From assembly GCA_002362385.1 (NCBI GenBank), contig DEUB01000043.1, positions 11,461 to 75,460 of the forward strand: a stretch of 64,000 nucleotides of DNA, in the 5' to 3' direction. Position 1 is the stretch's first letter. Each line of letters starts with the position of its first letter. Positions 1 to 7,240 of the stretch are shown in pieces. The translations under genes were made by a program, and so were the position numbers. Origin of the DNA: Lachnospiraceae bacterium UBA3273 (GTDB taxonomy: Bacteria > Bacillota > Clostridia > Lachnospirales > Lachnospiraceae). Below the pieces are notes generated by a model. It ran no database searches and was not told the origin of the DNA. It saw nothing but the letters and a program-made list of their open reading frames with translations.

Positions 1-47
1 GTCAGCATCAGCTTATGCGCTCTCTGTTTTGTATTCATATCTTCCAT
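1..47 (-). CDS. yabP: Sporulation protein YabP, N-terminal fragment
   Basis: Only the first 15 or so codons lie in the window; the gene runs off the left edge. The visible N-terminus reads MEDMNTKQRAHKLML, which resembles the start of YabP, a small protein of the sporulation cluster. The strong Shine-Dalgarno AGGAGGAGG (revcomp of 55-63) sits too close to the ATG at 53 but is well placed for the ATG at 47, so I chose 47. It lies just downstream of rqcP on the same strand, the order known from Bacillus and Clostridia (yabO-yabP-yabQ). The name rests mainly on this synteny. Confidence 0.6.
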   Translation of the reverse strand, partial: MEDMNTKQRAHKLML

Positions 48-139
48 CTGCATACCTCCTCCTGATACGGTACAGATATACAAAGCTTCCTCTGCTACAT
101 CTGCATATTAAAGTATATTAGGAGGGTTGTAAAATATAC

Positions 140-379
140 CTACAAATAGCGAAACATTTCCTTTGCATCCTCTTTTCTTACGGTATCCGTAATGGAAAGC
201 ACTTCTATCTTAATGACCCTGTTTCCGAAGTTAACGGTAACTTCGTCCCCTTCCTTTACTTCCGCTCCCGCCTTTGCCACTTTTCCGTTGATCATGACCC
301 GGCCGGCATCGCAGGCGTCGTTAGCCACCGTCCTTCTTTTGATCAATCGGGATACTTTTAAATATTTATCCAATCTCAT
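140..379 (-). CDS. rqcP: S4-domain RNA-binding protein RqcP (YabO)
   Basis: A 79-residue protein made almost entirely of one S4 RNA-binding domain (MRLDKYLKVSRLIKRR at the N-terminus, then the GRVMINGK beta-turn segment). In Bacillus the homologue RqcP binds stalled 50S subunits and helps RqcH add poly-alanine tails in ribosome-associated quality control. Its length matches the family. It lies between hup and yabP on the same strand, the usual firmicute arrangement, so the assignment is well supported. It was earlier called a heat-shock Hsp15-like protein because of the shared fold. Confidence 0.88.
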   Translation of the reverse strand: MRLDKYLKVSRLIKRRTVANDACDAGRVMINGKVAKAGAEVKEGDEVTVNFGNRVIKIEVLSITDTVRKEDAKEMFRYL

Positions 380-439
380 TTCATATATCCTTTCACTGTT
401 ATATATACTTCCGTTATTATTTATCCATAGAGAGAAAAC

Positions 440-467
440 GAGCCCTCTTGCAACTGCAAAAGGGCTC
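440..467 (-). terminator. Hairpin after hup
   Basis: Downstream of hup on the minus strand, GAGCCCT pairs with AGGGCTC around a loop that itself contains complementary TTGCA/TGCAA. The following sequence is GTTTTCTC, a modest T-rich tail, so this is a plausible intrinsic terminator or attenuator between hup and rqcP. Confidence 0.6.
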
Positions 468-483
468 TGGGCATTCGTTTTAA

Positions 484-759
484 TTAAGCGTTTACTAAAT
501 CCTTTAATGCTTTTCCTGCTTTGAATTTAGGTGCTTTGGATGCAGCAATCTTCATTGCCTTGCCTGTCTGGGGATTTCTTCCCTCTCTTGCTGCTCTTTC
601 GGATACTTCAAATGTGCCGAATCCAACTAACTGGATCTTACCGCCTTTTTTCAGTTCTTCCCCTACAACATCTGTAAAAGCCTTTAAAGCCTTTTCTGCA
701 TCTTTCTTGGAGATACCTGCCTCATCAGCAATAGCTGCAACTAATTCTGTTTTGTTCAT
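484..759 (-). CDS. hup: DNA-binding protein HU
   Basis: A 91-residue histone-like protein with the complete HU fold. It has an N-terminal helical dimerisation part (MNKTELVAAIADEAGISKKDA), the GFGTFEV strand, and the DNA-clasping arm with the R-x-GRNPQTGK signature and a lysine-rich C-terminus. HU bends and compacts DNA and is usually abundant. It has its own strong promoter and a hairpin behind it, so it is probably transcribed mainly as a single gene within the mazG-hup-rqcP-yabP cluster. Confidence 0.96.
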   Translation of the reverse strand: MNKTELVAAIADEAGISKKDAEKALKAFTDVVGEELKKGGKIQLVGFGTFEVSERAAREGRNPQTGKAMKIAASKAPKFKAGKALKDLVNA

Positions 760-827
760 TCTGAACTCCTCCTACTTTACTGAATAAATCATCTTTTTTT
801 TGCGTTACCTACAAACGCCTACAAATA

Positions 828-856
828 TTTATAATATTTTTTGACGGGTTTGTCAA
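828..856 (-). promoter_or_regulatory. Strong sigma-A promoter of hup
   Basis: On the minus strand there is a -35 TTGACA (851-856), a 17-bp spacer and a -10 TATAAA (828-833), about 70 bp upstream of the hup start codon. The -35 box is one arm of a small inverted repeat, TTGAC-N6-GTCAA. Confidence 0.8.
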
Positions 857-908
857 GGAATAATTGCGAAAAATAGGCATTTTTAGGCATTTTTTCCATT
901 TTGTCATA

Positions 909-1409
909 TTATAAAATTATTTTATAAAATTTCGCAAAGACTTTTCTCAACCGTTTTTTTACAAACGGCTCTTCATAACTCTGACTTTTCTTTTCCGAAG
1001 CTTTTATTTCTCTCCATGATCTTAATGTATCCGGAGCGGGTTTTCTGCCGTCTAAAGGCGTTCCGTCCGGCTCAAATACATGGGGATGCCTGCGGATCAT
1101 CTTTTTACTGATCCCTCCGATAACATCCTCCAGTGTAAAAAGCCCTTCCTCCTCTGCGATCTGGGCGTGCAGCACTACCTGCATCAGCACATCCCCCAGC
1201 TCCTCCTGCATGCATTCCTTATTTCCGGTTTTTTCATAAACCTTTATGGCAGAAACCGCTTCCGCCGCTTCTTCGATCATGCATCCCGTAAGGGAACCGT
1301 GGGTCTGGGCCCTGTCCCAGGGACAGCCGTGTTCGCTGCGCAGGACCTTAATGATCTCTTTAAAATCATCTAAGGAATACTTTTCCCGTTCCTTTACTTC
1401 TTTATTCAT
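909..1409 (-). CDS. mazG: MazG-family nucleotide pyrophosphohydrolase, single domain
   Basis: A 166-residue protein carrying one MazG domain: the HGCPWDRAQTHGSL start, the metal-binding EEAAEA helix and the ELGDVLMQVVLHAQ helix that complete the E-x2-E...E-x2-D site. Enzymes of this family hydrolyse NTPs to NMP and pyrophosphate as house-cleaning. Classical MazG has two such domains (about 260 residues). This one stops after the first with a basic tail KKRLRKVFAKFYKIIL, so it is a half-length form. Its start overlaps the end of pgcA by 8 bp, which indicates translational coupling. Its position before hup and rqcP is conserved in Firmicutes. Confidence 0.88.
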   Translation of the reverse strand: MNKEVKEREKYSLDDFKEIIKVLRSEHGCPWDRAQTHGSLTGCMIEEAAEAVSAIKVYEKTGNKECMQEELGDVLMQVVLHAQIAEEEGLFTLEDVIGGISKKMIRRHPHVFEPDGTPLDGRKPAPDTLRSWREIKASEKKSQSYEEPFVKKRLRKVFAKFYKIIL

Positions 1410-3141
1410 TTAACATCCCGTTTATCATGGCAAGCACTTCTTCTCCCAAAGCCGCCGATTTTTTGTTGGCATCCTCTAAAGAGTCTCCCTTGATCCCGTA
1501 ATAGAATTTTACTTTGGGCTCCGTACCGGAGGGACGCACACAAAGCCATGCGTCATCTGTCAGGTCATAATAAAGTACATTGGAGGATGGAAGTCCTGTG
1601 GGCTTTTCCTCTCCTGTCTTCACATCCCTTATAATGCCCGCCTTGTAGTCCCTTGCGGATAAAACGGTATATGCGCCGATCTTTTCGGGCGTATTTTCCC
1701 TGAGGGTATTTAAGATCTCCTGAATCTTGGCAAGACCTTCGATCCCCTTTAAGGTAATGGATTTGATGTCATCCTTGTAATAGCCGTATTTTTCATACAT
1801 ATCCGTCATGGCGTCCCAAAGGGTCTTTCCCTGGGTCTTATAATATGCGGCAGCCTCGCAGAGAGCCATAGTCGCCACAATGGCATCCTTGTCCCTTGCA
1901 TGGGTCCCGATCAGGCAGCCGTAGCTTTCCTCAAAACCGAAAAGATAAGTGCCCCTGCCCTTTTGTTCAAAGCCAAGGATCTGCTGTCCGATATATTTAA
2001 AGCCGGTCAGTACTTCGATCAATTCCACACCGTAAGCCTTAGCGATAGCGTCCGCCATATTGGTGGTAACGATGGTCTTGATCAGGGCGCCGTCCTCCGG
2101 CAGGCCTTTTGTGGCTTTTCTCTGTCCGATCTCATAATCCGCCAGAAGGCATCCCGACATGTTTCCCGTTAAGGTAATATATTCTCCGCTCTTTGCATCC
2201 TTTACATACACGCCTAAACGGTCTGCATCCGGGTCCGTTGCCAGCACCAGATCCGCATCCACTTCCTTTGCCAGCTTAAGTCCCAGCTCAAAGGCTTCTG
2301 CCGCTTCGGGATTGGGGTAGGAAACGGTAGGGAATTCCCCGTCAGGAAGCTCCTGTTCGGGAACCACATAAACGTTTTCAAAGCCCAGCTCCTTCATCAC
2401 GCGCCTTGCGGGAATATTACCCGTCCCGTGTAAGGGCGAATATACGATCTTAATATCCTTCTGGGCTTCCTTTATGGCATCCCAGTGGATAACCTGGCTT
2501 TTCAGCTCCTCGATATAAGAATCGTCAATATCGGCTCCGATGGTCGTATAAAGTCCTGCTGCCTCTGCCGCCTCTTTATCCATGGTCTTTACCGTGTTGT
2601 AATCGGTAATCGCGGCAACCTCCGCCATAATGCCTCCGTCGTGAGGCGGCGTGATCTGTGCCCCGTCTTCCCAGTAAACCTTGTATCCGTTATATTCCGG
2701 CGGGTTATGGCTGGCAGTGATATTAATGCCTGCAATACATCCCAGCCTGCGGACTGCATAGGACAGCTCCGGCGTAGGGCGCAGGGATTCAAAAACATAG
2801 GCCTTGATTCCGTTAGCCGCCAGGCATAAAGCCGCCTCGTCGGCAAATTCCGGACTCATTCTCCGGGAATCAAAGGCGATGGCTACGCCCTTTCCCGCTT
2901 CATTCTGCTTTAAAATATAATTGGCAAGCCCCTGGGTCGCTTTCCGGACCGTATAGATATTCATACGGTTCGTGCCCGCTCCGATCACTCCCCGAAGCCC
3001 TGCCGTCCCGAATTCCAGCTCCCTGTAAAAACGGTCCTCGATCTCTTTTTCATTTCCGGACAGACTCCTTAACTCATCCTTTGTGGCATCGTCAAAATAG
3101 GGATTTGACAGCCAGCTTTCATACACTTCCTTGTAACTCAT
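1402..3141 (-). CDS. pgcA: Phospho-sugar mutase (alpha-phosphoglucomutase)
   Basis: A 579-residue alpha-D-phosphohexomutase that interconverts glucose-1-P and glucose-6-P (and possibly mannose phosphates) for cell-wall and glycolipid precursors. The four-domain signature is complete: phosphoserine loop TASHNPPEYNGYKVY, metal loop ATDPDADRLG, sugar-binding GFEESYG, and phosphate-binding RPSGTEPKVKFY near the C-terminus. The size fits the long PgcA type of Firmicutes rather than GlmM (about 450 residues). It lies 26 bp downstream of the PEGA lipoprotein gene and overlaps mazG, so these three are probably one transcript. Confidence 0.94.
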   Translation of the reverse strand: MSYKEVYESWLSNPYFDDATKDELRSLSGNEKEIEDRFYRELEFGTAGLRGVIGAGTNRMNIYTVRKATQGLANYILKQNEAGKGVAIAFDSRRMSPEFADEAALCLAANGIKAYVFESLRPTPELSYAVRRLGCIAGINITASHNPPEYNGYKVYWEDGAQITPPHDGGIMAEVAAITDYNTVKTMDKEAAEAAGLYTTIGADIDDSYIEELKSQVIHWDAIKEAQKDIKIVYSPLHGTGNIPARRVMKELGFENVYVVPEQELPDGEFPTVSYPNPEAAEAFELGLKLAKEVDADLVLATDPDADRLGVYVKDAKSGEYITLTGNMSGCLLADYEIGQRKATKGLPEDGALIKTIVTTNMADAIAKAYGVELIEVLTGFKYIGQQILGFEQKGRGTYLFGFEESYGCLIGTHARDKDAIVATMALCEAAAYYKTQGKTLWDAMTDMYEKYGYYKDDIKSITLKGIEGLAKIQEILNTLRENTPEKIGAYTVLSARDYKAGIIRDVKTGEEKPTGLPSSNVLYYDLTDDAWLCVRPSGTEPKVKFYYGIKGDSLEDANKKSAALGEEVLAMINGMLNE

Positions 3142-3167
3142 GTTTGTCCTCCTTTTTCTTTTTCGTT

Positions 3168-4484
3168 TTACTGCATTTCAAGCTCTGAGAAAGAATAGCT
3201 GATATCCTTATTGCTGCTATCTATCTGCAGAGTATAGCTTCTTGTCTGATATCCGTCCCTTCGAAGGGAAATGATATAGGTTCCCGCCTGTTTGGGGAAG
3301 TTTGCCGGGACAACTCCCACATAGCTTCCGTTTAAATACAGCTCCGCCCCTACAGGCGCATCGATATATACCCGGTAATCGGAAGCCCCCGCCGTGTTGG
3401 TGGAATTGGAGCTGACAGCAGGTTTCTTTTCCTCTGTTTTATTGTCGTCTTCATCCTCTTCCTCTTCCGAGCCGTCCGACTCCTCTAATGCAATATTGAG
3501 ATTGGACATAGGCTCCCTTACCTTGATGTACTGGGTCAGGGTGCTGTAGCCTTCCTCCTTTACGCTGATCTGATGAATCCCGTAATCAAGCTCCACCTCG
3601 CCGCTGTAGTCGGTTTCATTACCGTCAACATAAAGCTTTGCCGTGGCGGGCGTAATGGTAAAAATGATCTTTCCTGTCTTTTTGATCTTCTCGGTCTGAA
3701 GCTCCGATACATCCACTAAAGTCTCTTCGTCGCTGACCACGGAAATATCCTTGCTTCCCGCAACGCCGTTGTTGCTGATATACAGGCTGTATTCCCCTTC
3801 GGGGACCACAATGAGCATTTCATCCGTAACCTCTCTGATCACGGTTTGTCCTATTTCTATAAAGCCTCCCACAAAGGATTCATGGCCCGTAAGGCGCACA
3901 TATCCATGTCCGGTTTCCACCGTTATGGCATATACCTCATGATCCCTTGCTATGATTTTGAGACCGTCCACCGGATTGATCTCTTCCATCTGGATCTGTT
4001 TTCCCTTAAATAACACTACCGCATTTTTGTGAAGGGCATACTGATCCCCCCCAAAGCTCATGGTGTACGCAGCCTTGTTGATCTCATAGCCGGAATCAAT
4101 GCGGCTGACCGATACATCGTCTAAAAGCTGCAGGGATTTGGCCCGTTTTTCATCCTTAATAAAGGTTACCCTTACCATATCTCCGCTGGCAAACTGGCCT
4201 GCCACCATTTCGTCGCCGAATTTGTTTTTCATTCCGGTGGTCCCGTCATAGGACAGGGTATAGGTCCTCCCTATGGTAAGGTTGTAAAATTGAATCGAGT
4301 TCTTCTCTTCATCCACCGACATGATTACCGCTTCATCCATGGAATCCGCAAGAGTTTCCTTATAATTGCCCTGTATTACGATTTCTTCTTGTGTTTCCGG
4401 CGTTCCCGGCGCTTCCCCGCAGCCTGTAAATACCCAGGTGCAAAGCAAAAACACCAATGCATATTTCAATATAAATTTTTTCAT
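3168..4484 (-). CDS. Surface lipoprotein with PEGA domains
   Basis: A 438-residue secreted lipoprotein. It has a Lys-rich start, a hydrophobic stretch and the lipobox FTGC with the cysteine at about residue 22. After a beta-rich N-terminal part there are two PEGA-type surface repeats, one around residues 270-330 (ITPATAKLYVDGNE) and one at the C-terminus (IDAPVGAELYLNGSYVG...GYQTRSY). An acidic linker (SDGSEEEEDEDDNKTEEKK) separates them. PEGA domains are wall- or surface-associated modules of unclear function. The start has a good AGAGG ribosome-binding site. Its exact role is unknown; it probably sits in the envelope. Confidence 0.8.
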   Translation of the reverse strand: MKKFILKYALVFLLCTWVFTGCGEAPGTPETQEEIVIQGNYKETLADSMDEAVIMSVDEEKNSIQFYNLTIGRTYTLSYDGTTGMKNKFGDEMVAGQFASGDMVRVTFIKDEKRAKSLQLLDDVSVSRIDSGYEINKAAYTMSFGGDQYALHKNAVVLFKGKQIQMEEINPVDGLKIIARDHEVYAITVETGHGYVRLTGHESFVGGFIEIGQTVIREVTDEMLIVVPEGEYSLYISNNGVAGSKDISVVSDEETLVDVSELQTEKIKKTGKIIFTITPATAKLYVDGNETDYSGEVELDYGIHQISVKEEGYSTLTQYIKVREPMSNLNIALEESDGSEEEEDEDDNKTEEKKPAVSSNSTNTAGASDYRVYIDAPVGAELYLNGSYVGVVPANFPKQAGTYIISLRRDGYQTRSYTLQIDSSNKDISYSFSELEMQ

Positions 4485-4532
4485 TCCGTACCTCTTTGCT
4501 TAAACTAAAGTATACCACTATTTTTTTAAATG

Positions 4533-5519
4533 CTAAAGTAAATCCTTTTCCAAATTTCTTAAAAATTCTATCCTGTCCGCCTCGATAGCCAACAACGCAT
4601 CCAGCTTTTCCAGCTGCCTTCTGGGGGGAAGGGATTTTCTCTTATTCAAATAGGCATTTGCTATCTTCCAGTATCTTTCGGGATAAAGCAGCCTGGCATA
4701 AAGATACCTTTTTTCATCCATATTCAGGGGTTTGTTTTTTTCATATTCCGAAAGAATGGACAATCCTAAGGGAACGGACCAGTTGTTCTTTTCCAGGATC
4801 TTTCTTAAAAACAGGTACAGATCCCGGATCTGTATGTCCATACAGCATTTCTCAAAGTGTGTTGCCGCAATTTTCTTTCCGTTTATCAGGATATTATGCT
4901 GGTTGCACTCCCCGTGGCAGTACATACCTCTTTCTTTGACCATTTTTGACAGACGTAAAAGACAGCTTTCATCCAACAGATCCGACGCTTCCTTAGCCAG
5001 CTTTTCAAAATAGGAATATTCTTTCAAAAAATTCAGTTCAAATTCGCCCTTTTTCGCCTGTTTGCGGATAAAAGAACGGACTCTGTTCAATTCGGCCTCT
5101 CTTTTTGAAAAGTCCCTGATAAAAGGCTCTGCCCCTTGATTTTCGGGAATTTCCCCAAACTCCATGATCCGGTGCAGCTTGGCGATCTCTCCTATGATAT
5201 AGCGGCTTTCCCTGCCATCGGTTACGTCACACTCCCTGCCTTCCACATACTTTTTTACAACGTAATTTTTTCCGTCTGTATCCGTTGCAAAAAGCGCTTC
5301 CTCTTTATTTGGGATCAGGTTGTCTATACTGCAGAACCCGCTTTCCTCCATCCGGTCGCAGACAGCCTTGCACAAGAGAAGCCTTTCGGGTTTTCCCGTA
5401 TACTCCCACAAGCTGACGATTCCTTTATCGGTTTCCGCTATAATGGCACCTCTGGCTTTTCTGGTACTATTTACATTCAGATCATATTGGTCAAGCACAG
5501 CTACCGCTCTATCATTCAC
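4533..5519 (-). CDS. CotS-family spore coat protein (kinase-like fold)
   Basis: A 328-residue protein with the aminoglycoside-phosphotransferase/CotS kinase-like fold. A Lys-containing N-lobe (KNYVVKKYVEG) is followed by the Brenner-type loop YCHGECNQHNILI, with His in place of the first Asp region. The usual metal-binding D-F-D motif is replaced by THFEKCCMDIQIRDLYLFLRK, as I remember for other Lachnospiraceae members. That replacement makes catalytic activity doubtful and suggests a structural coat role. The upstream region has a sporulation-sigma-like promoter at about 5550-5577. It neighbours cca and the PEGA lipoprotein. The family assignment is good; the function in this organism is inferred. 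Confidence 0.75.
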   Translation of the reverse strand: MNDRAVAVLDQYDLNVNSTRKARGAIIAETDKGIVSLWEYTGKPERLLLCKAVCDRMEESGFCSIDNLIPNKEEALFATDTDGKNYVVKKYVEGRECDVTDGRESRYIIGEIAKLHRIMEFGEIPENQGAEPFIRDFSKREAELNRVRSFIRKQAKKGEFELNFLKEYSYFEKLAKEASDLLDESCLLRLSKMVKERGMYCHGECNQHNILINGKKIAATHFEKCCMDIQIRDLYLFLRKILEKNNWSVPLGLSILSEYEKNKPLNMDEKRYLYARLLYPERYWKIANAYLNKRKSLPPRRQLEKLDALLAIEADRIEFLRNLEKDLL

Positions 5520-5549
5520 TTCTAATCATCCCCCTTAATAGGTCATACC

Positions 5550-5577
5550 TATCTTATGAGAGGGAAAGGCAAGATAT
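5550..5577 (-). promoter_or_regulatory. Possible sigma-E/sigma-K promoter of the cotS-like gene
   Basis: On the minus strand CATAAGATA (5550-5558) matches the mother-cell -10 pattern CATAnnnTA. ATATC lies 14 bp further upstream (5573-5577) as a sigma-E-like -35. The fit to a spore coat gene supports it, but the boxes are short. Confidence 0.4.
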
Positions 5578-5617
5578 GCCAATGCCGGCTTTTCCAATTT
5601 TGAAAATTTTTATCAAT

Positions 5618-6970
5618 TCAGCTTCTGTTCTGCCTGATCTCAAGAAAGCATTCATACAGCCTGTCTTTATCATTCAGGGAAGGGGTTTCCAGCACTTTAT
5701 CCAAAAGCAGGGACAGCATTTCTCCCATCTCTTTTCCCGGCTTCATCCCCCAGGCGGTCAGATCGCCGCCCTTTACGGCAAGGTCCTTAAGGGTAACGCA
5801 TTCCCCGTCCTTTAAAATTTCCTCATAGAGCCTGTTCACTTCATAAAGCTTCTGTTCTTTTTCCTCACGGAGATAATCGCTCTGGGCCTTTATATCCGCC
5901 TGCTTTACCTTCAAGAGCATGGGAAATATATCCCCGCCCAGGCGGTTTATCGCCCTGCGCACATATTTCTTTTCCGGCTCCACGTCATAATCATGGTTTT
6001 TAACGAGCCTCCCCACCCGATGTATGGTATCGTTATCAAATTTCAGCCTTTTTAAGATGCGGGTACACAGCTCTTCGGATTTCAGACCATGCCCGTGGAA
6101 ATGGTCGATGCCTTCTTCATCCGTGGTCTTACACAACGGTTTCCCGAAATCATGAAACAGCATGGCAAGCCTTAGATCCTTGTCCGGCTCTATGGCCATC
6201 ATGGTCCTTATGGTATGCTCTCCCACACTGTATTTGTGGTGGGGATTATTCTGCTCCGTTTCCATGACCGCGTCAAATTCCGGCATAATGACCGCCGTTA
6301 TGCCCGTTTCGTATAAATCCCTGATCTTTTCAGGGTAAGGCGATCTTATCAGCTTTATTAACTCTGTCTGTATTCTTTCCGCACTGATATATTTTAAATT
6401 ACCGGCAAGCATTCTGACTGCCGTTTTTGTATTTTCTTCGATCTCATACCCTAACTGCGCGCAAAACCTTACAGCCCGCATGATGCGCAGGGCGTCCTCC
6501 TCAAAACGCTCTTTTGGGTCTCCTACCGCACGGATGACCTTCTGCTTTAGATCCTCCATACCGCAAAACAGATCTACGATCCCGCTTCGCTCATTATAAG
6601 CCATGGCATTGATCGTAAAATCCCTGCGGCGCAGATCTTCTCTTAAATCCGGGGTAAAAACAACTTCTTTAGGATGCCTTGCATCTTCATATTCGCCGTC
6701 TATCCGGTAAGTCGTTACCTCATAACCCGTATGGTGCATCATGACCGTTACCGTACCATGGGCGATTCCCGTATCTATCGTCTTACGGAATAAGGCTTTG
6801 ATCTGCTCCGGTCTGGCTGAGGTAGTGATATCCCAGTCATCCGGAACGCGGGAAAGAAGGCAGTCCCTGACGCAGCCGCCCACCGCATAGGCTTCAAAAC
6901 CCGCTTCTTCTATTGTACCAATGATCTTTTTCACATCTTCGGGAAGTGTGATCTTTACTGTGTTCTTCAT
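5618..6970 (-). CDS. cca: CCA tRNA nucleotidyltransferase
   Basis: A 450-residue class II CCA-adding enzyme that builds or repairs the 3' CCA end of tRNAs. The nucleotidyltransferase head shows AYAVGGCVRDCLL and the catalytic DWDITTSA (Asp-x-Asp). Next come RRDFTINAMAYN, the FEEDALRIMRAVRF neck that reads the base, and an HD domain (LFHDFGKP...HFHGHG...NHD). The head-neck-HD order is usual in Firmicutes. I place the start at 6970 because AGAGG lies 5 bp upstream of that ATG; the frame extends 26 codons further without a better site. Confidence 0.93.
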   Translation of the reverse strand: MKNTVKITLPEDVKKIIGTIEEAGFEAYAVGGCVRDCLLSRVPDDWDITTSARPEQIKALFRKTIDTGIAHGTVTVMMHHTGYEVTTYRIDGEYEDARHPKEVVFTPDLREDLRRRDFTINAMAYNERSGIVDLFCGMEDLKQKVIRAVGDPKERFEEDALRIMRAVRFCAQLGYEIEENTKTAVRMLAGNLKYISAERIQTELIKLIRSPYPEKIRDLYETGITAVIMPEFDAVMETEQNNPHHKYSVGEHTIRTMMAIEPDKDLRLAMLFHDFGKPLCKTTDEEGIDHFHGHGLKSEELCTRILKRLKFDNDTIHRVGRLVKNHDYDVEPEKKYVRRAINRLGGDIFPMLLKVKQADIKAQSDYLREEKEQKLYEVNRLYEEILKDGECVTLKDLAVKGGDLTAWGMKPGKEMGEMLSLLLDKVLETPSLNDKDRLYECFLEIRQNRS

Positions 6971-7136
6971 TTCAACCTCTTTTACGGCTCTGCAGACTGC
7001 AGGATCCTCCGCTTTTATAATTTTACACATAGTTTCCTTTATCCGCAAGTATTATAAGCCGGTACATGCAGGAAAAACCTGCCACGGTTCTATTTATTCC
7101 TTTTTTATCCTTCAGGAAAGTGTTATACTATGGTTA

Positions 7137-7191
7137 GATTTTTAAATTTTCCCATAACTTTACCGCCTTTTATCCGTATCTCTATTATCAG
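7137..7191 (+). promoter_or_regulatory. ECF-type promoter block of the serpin gene, shared with 57241
   Basis: The block contains CCCATAAC (7151-7158) then, after a 16-bp gap, CGTATC (7175-7180), followed by CTATTATCAG. An AAC-N16-CGTA layout is typical of ECF sigma promoters such as sigma-W. Almost the same block lies in front of the Cys-rich protein gene at 57241-57291: by eye 40 of 51 positions match, and the differences fall mostly in the spacer. The CGTATC box ends 60 bp before the serpin start codon. Confidence 0.6.
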
Positions 7192-7240
7192 CAATACCAC
7201 AACAGCTGAAATATCAGTATGAATCTGCGAGGTAAACATT

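Noticed and set aside
909..927. Palindrome TTATAAAAT-t-ATTTTATAA as terminator of mazG
   Set aside because: It is inside the last codons of mazG, pure AT and not followed by a distinct T-run.
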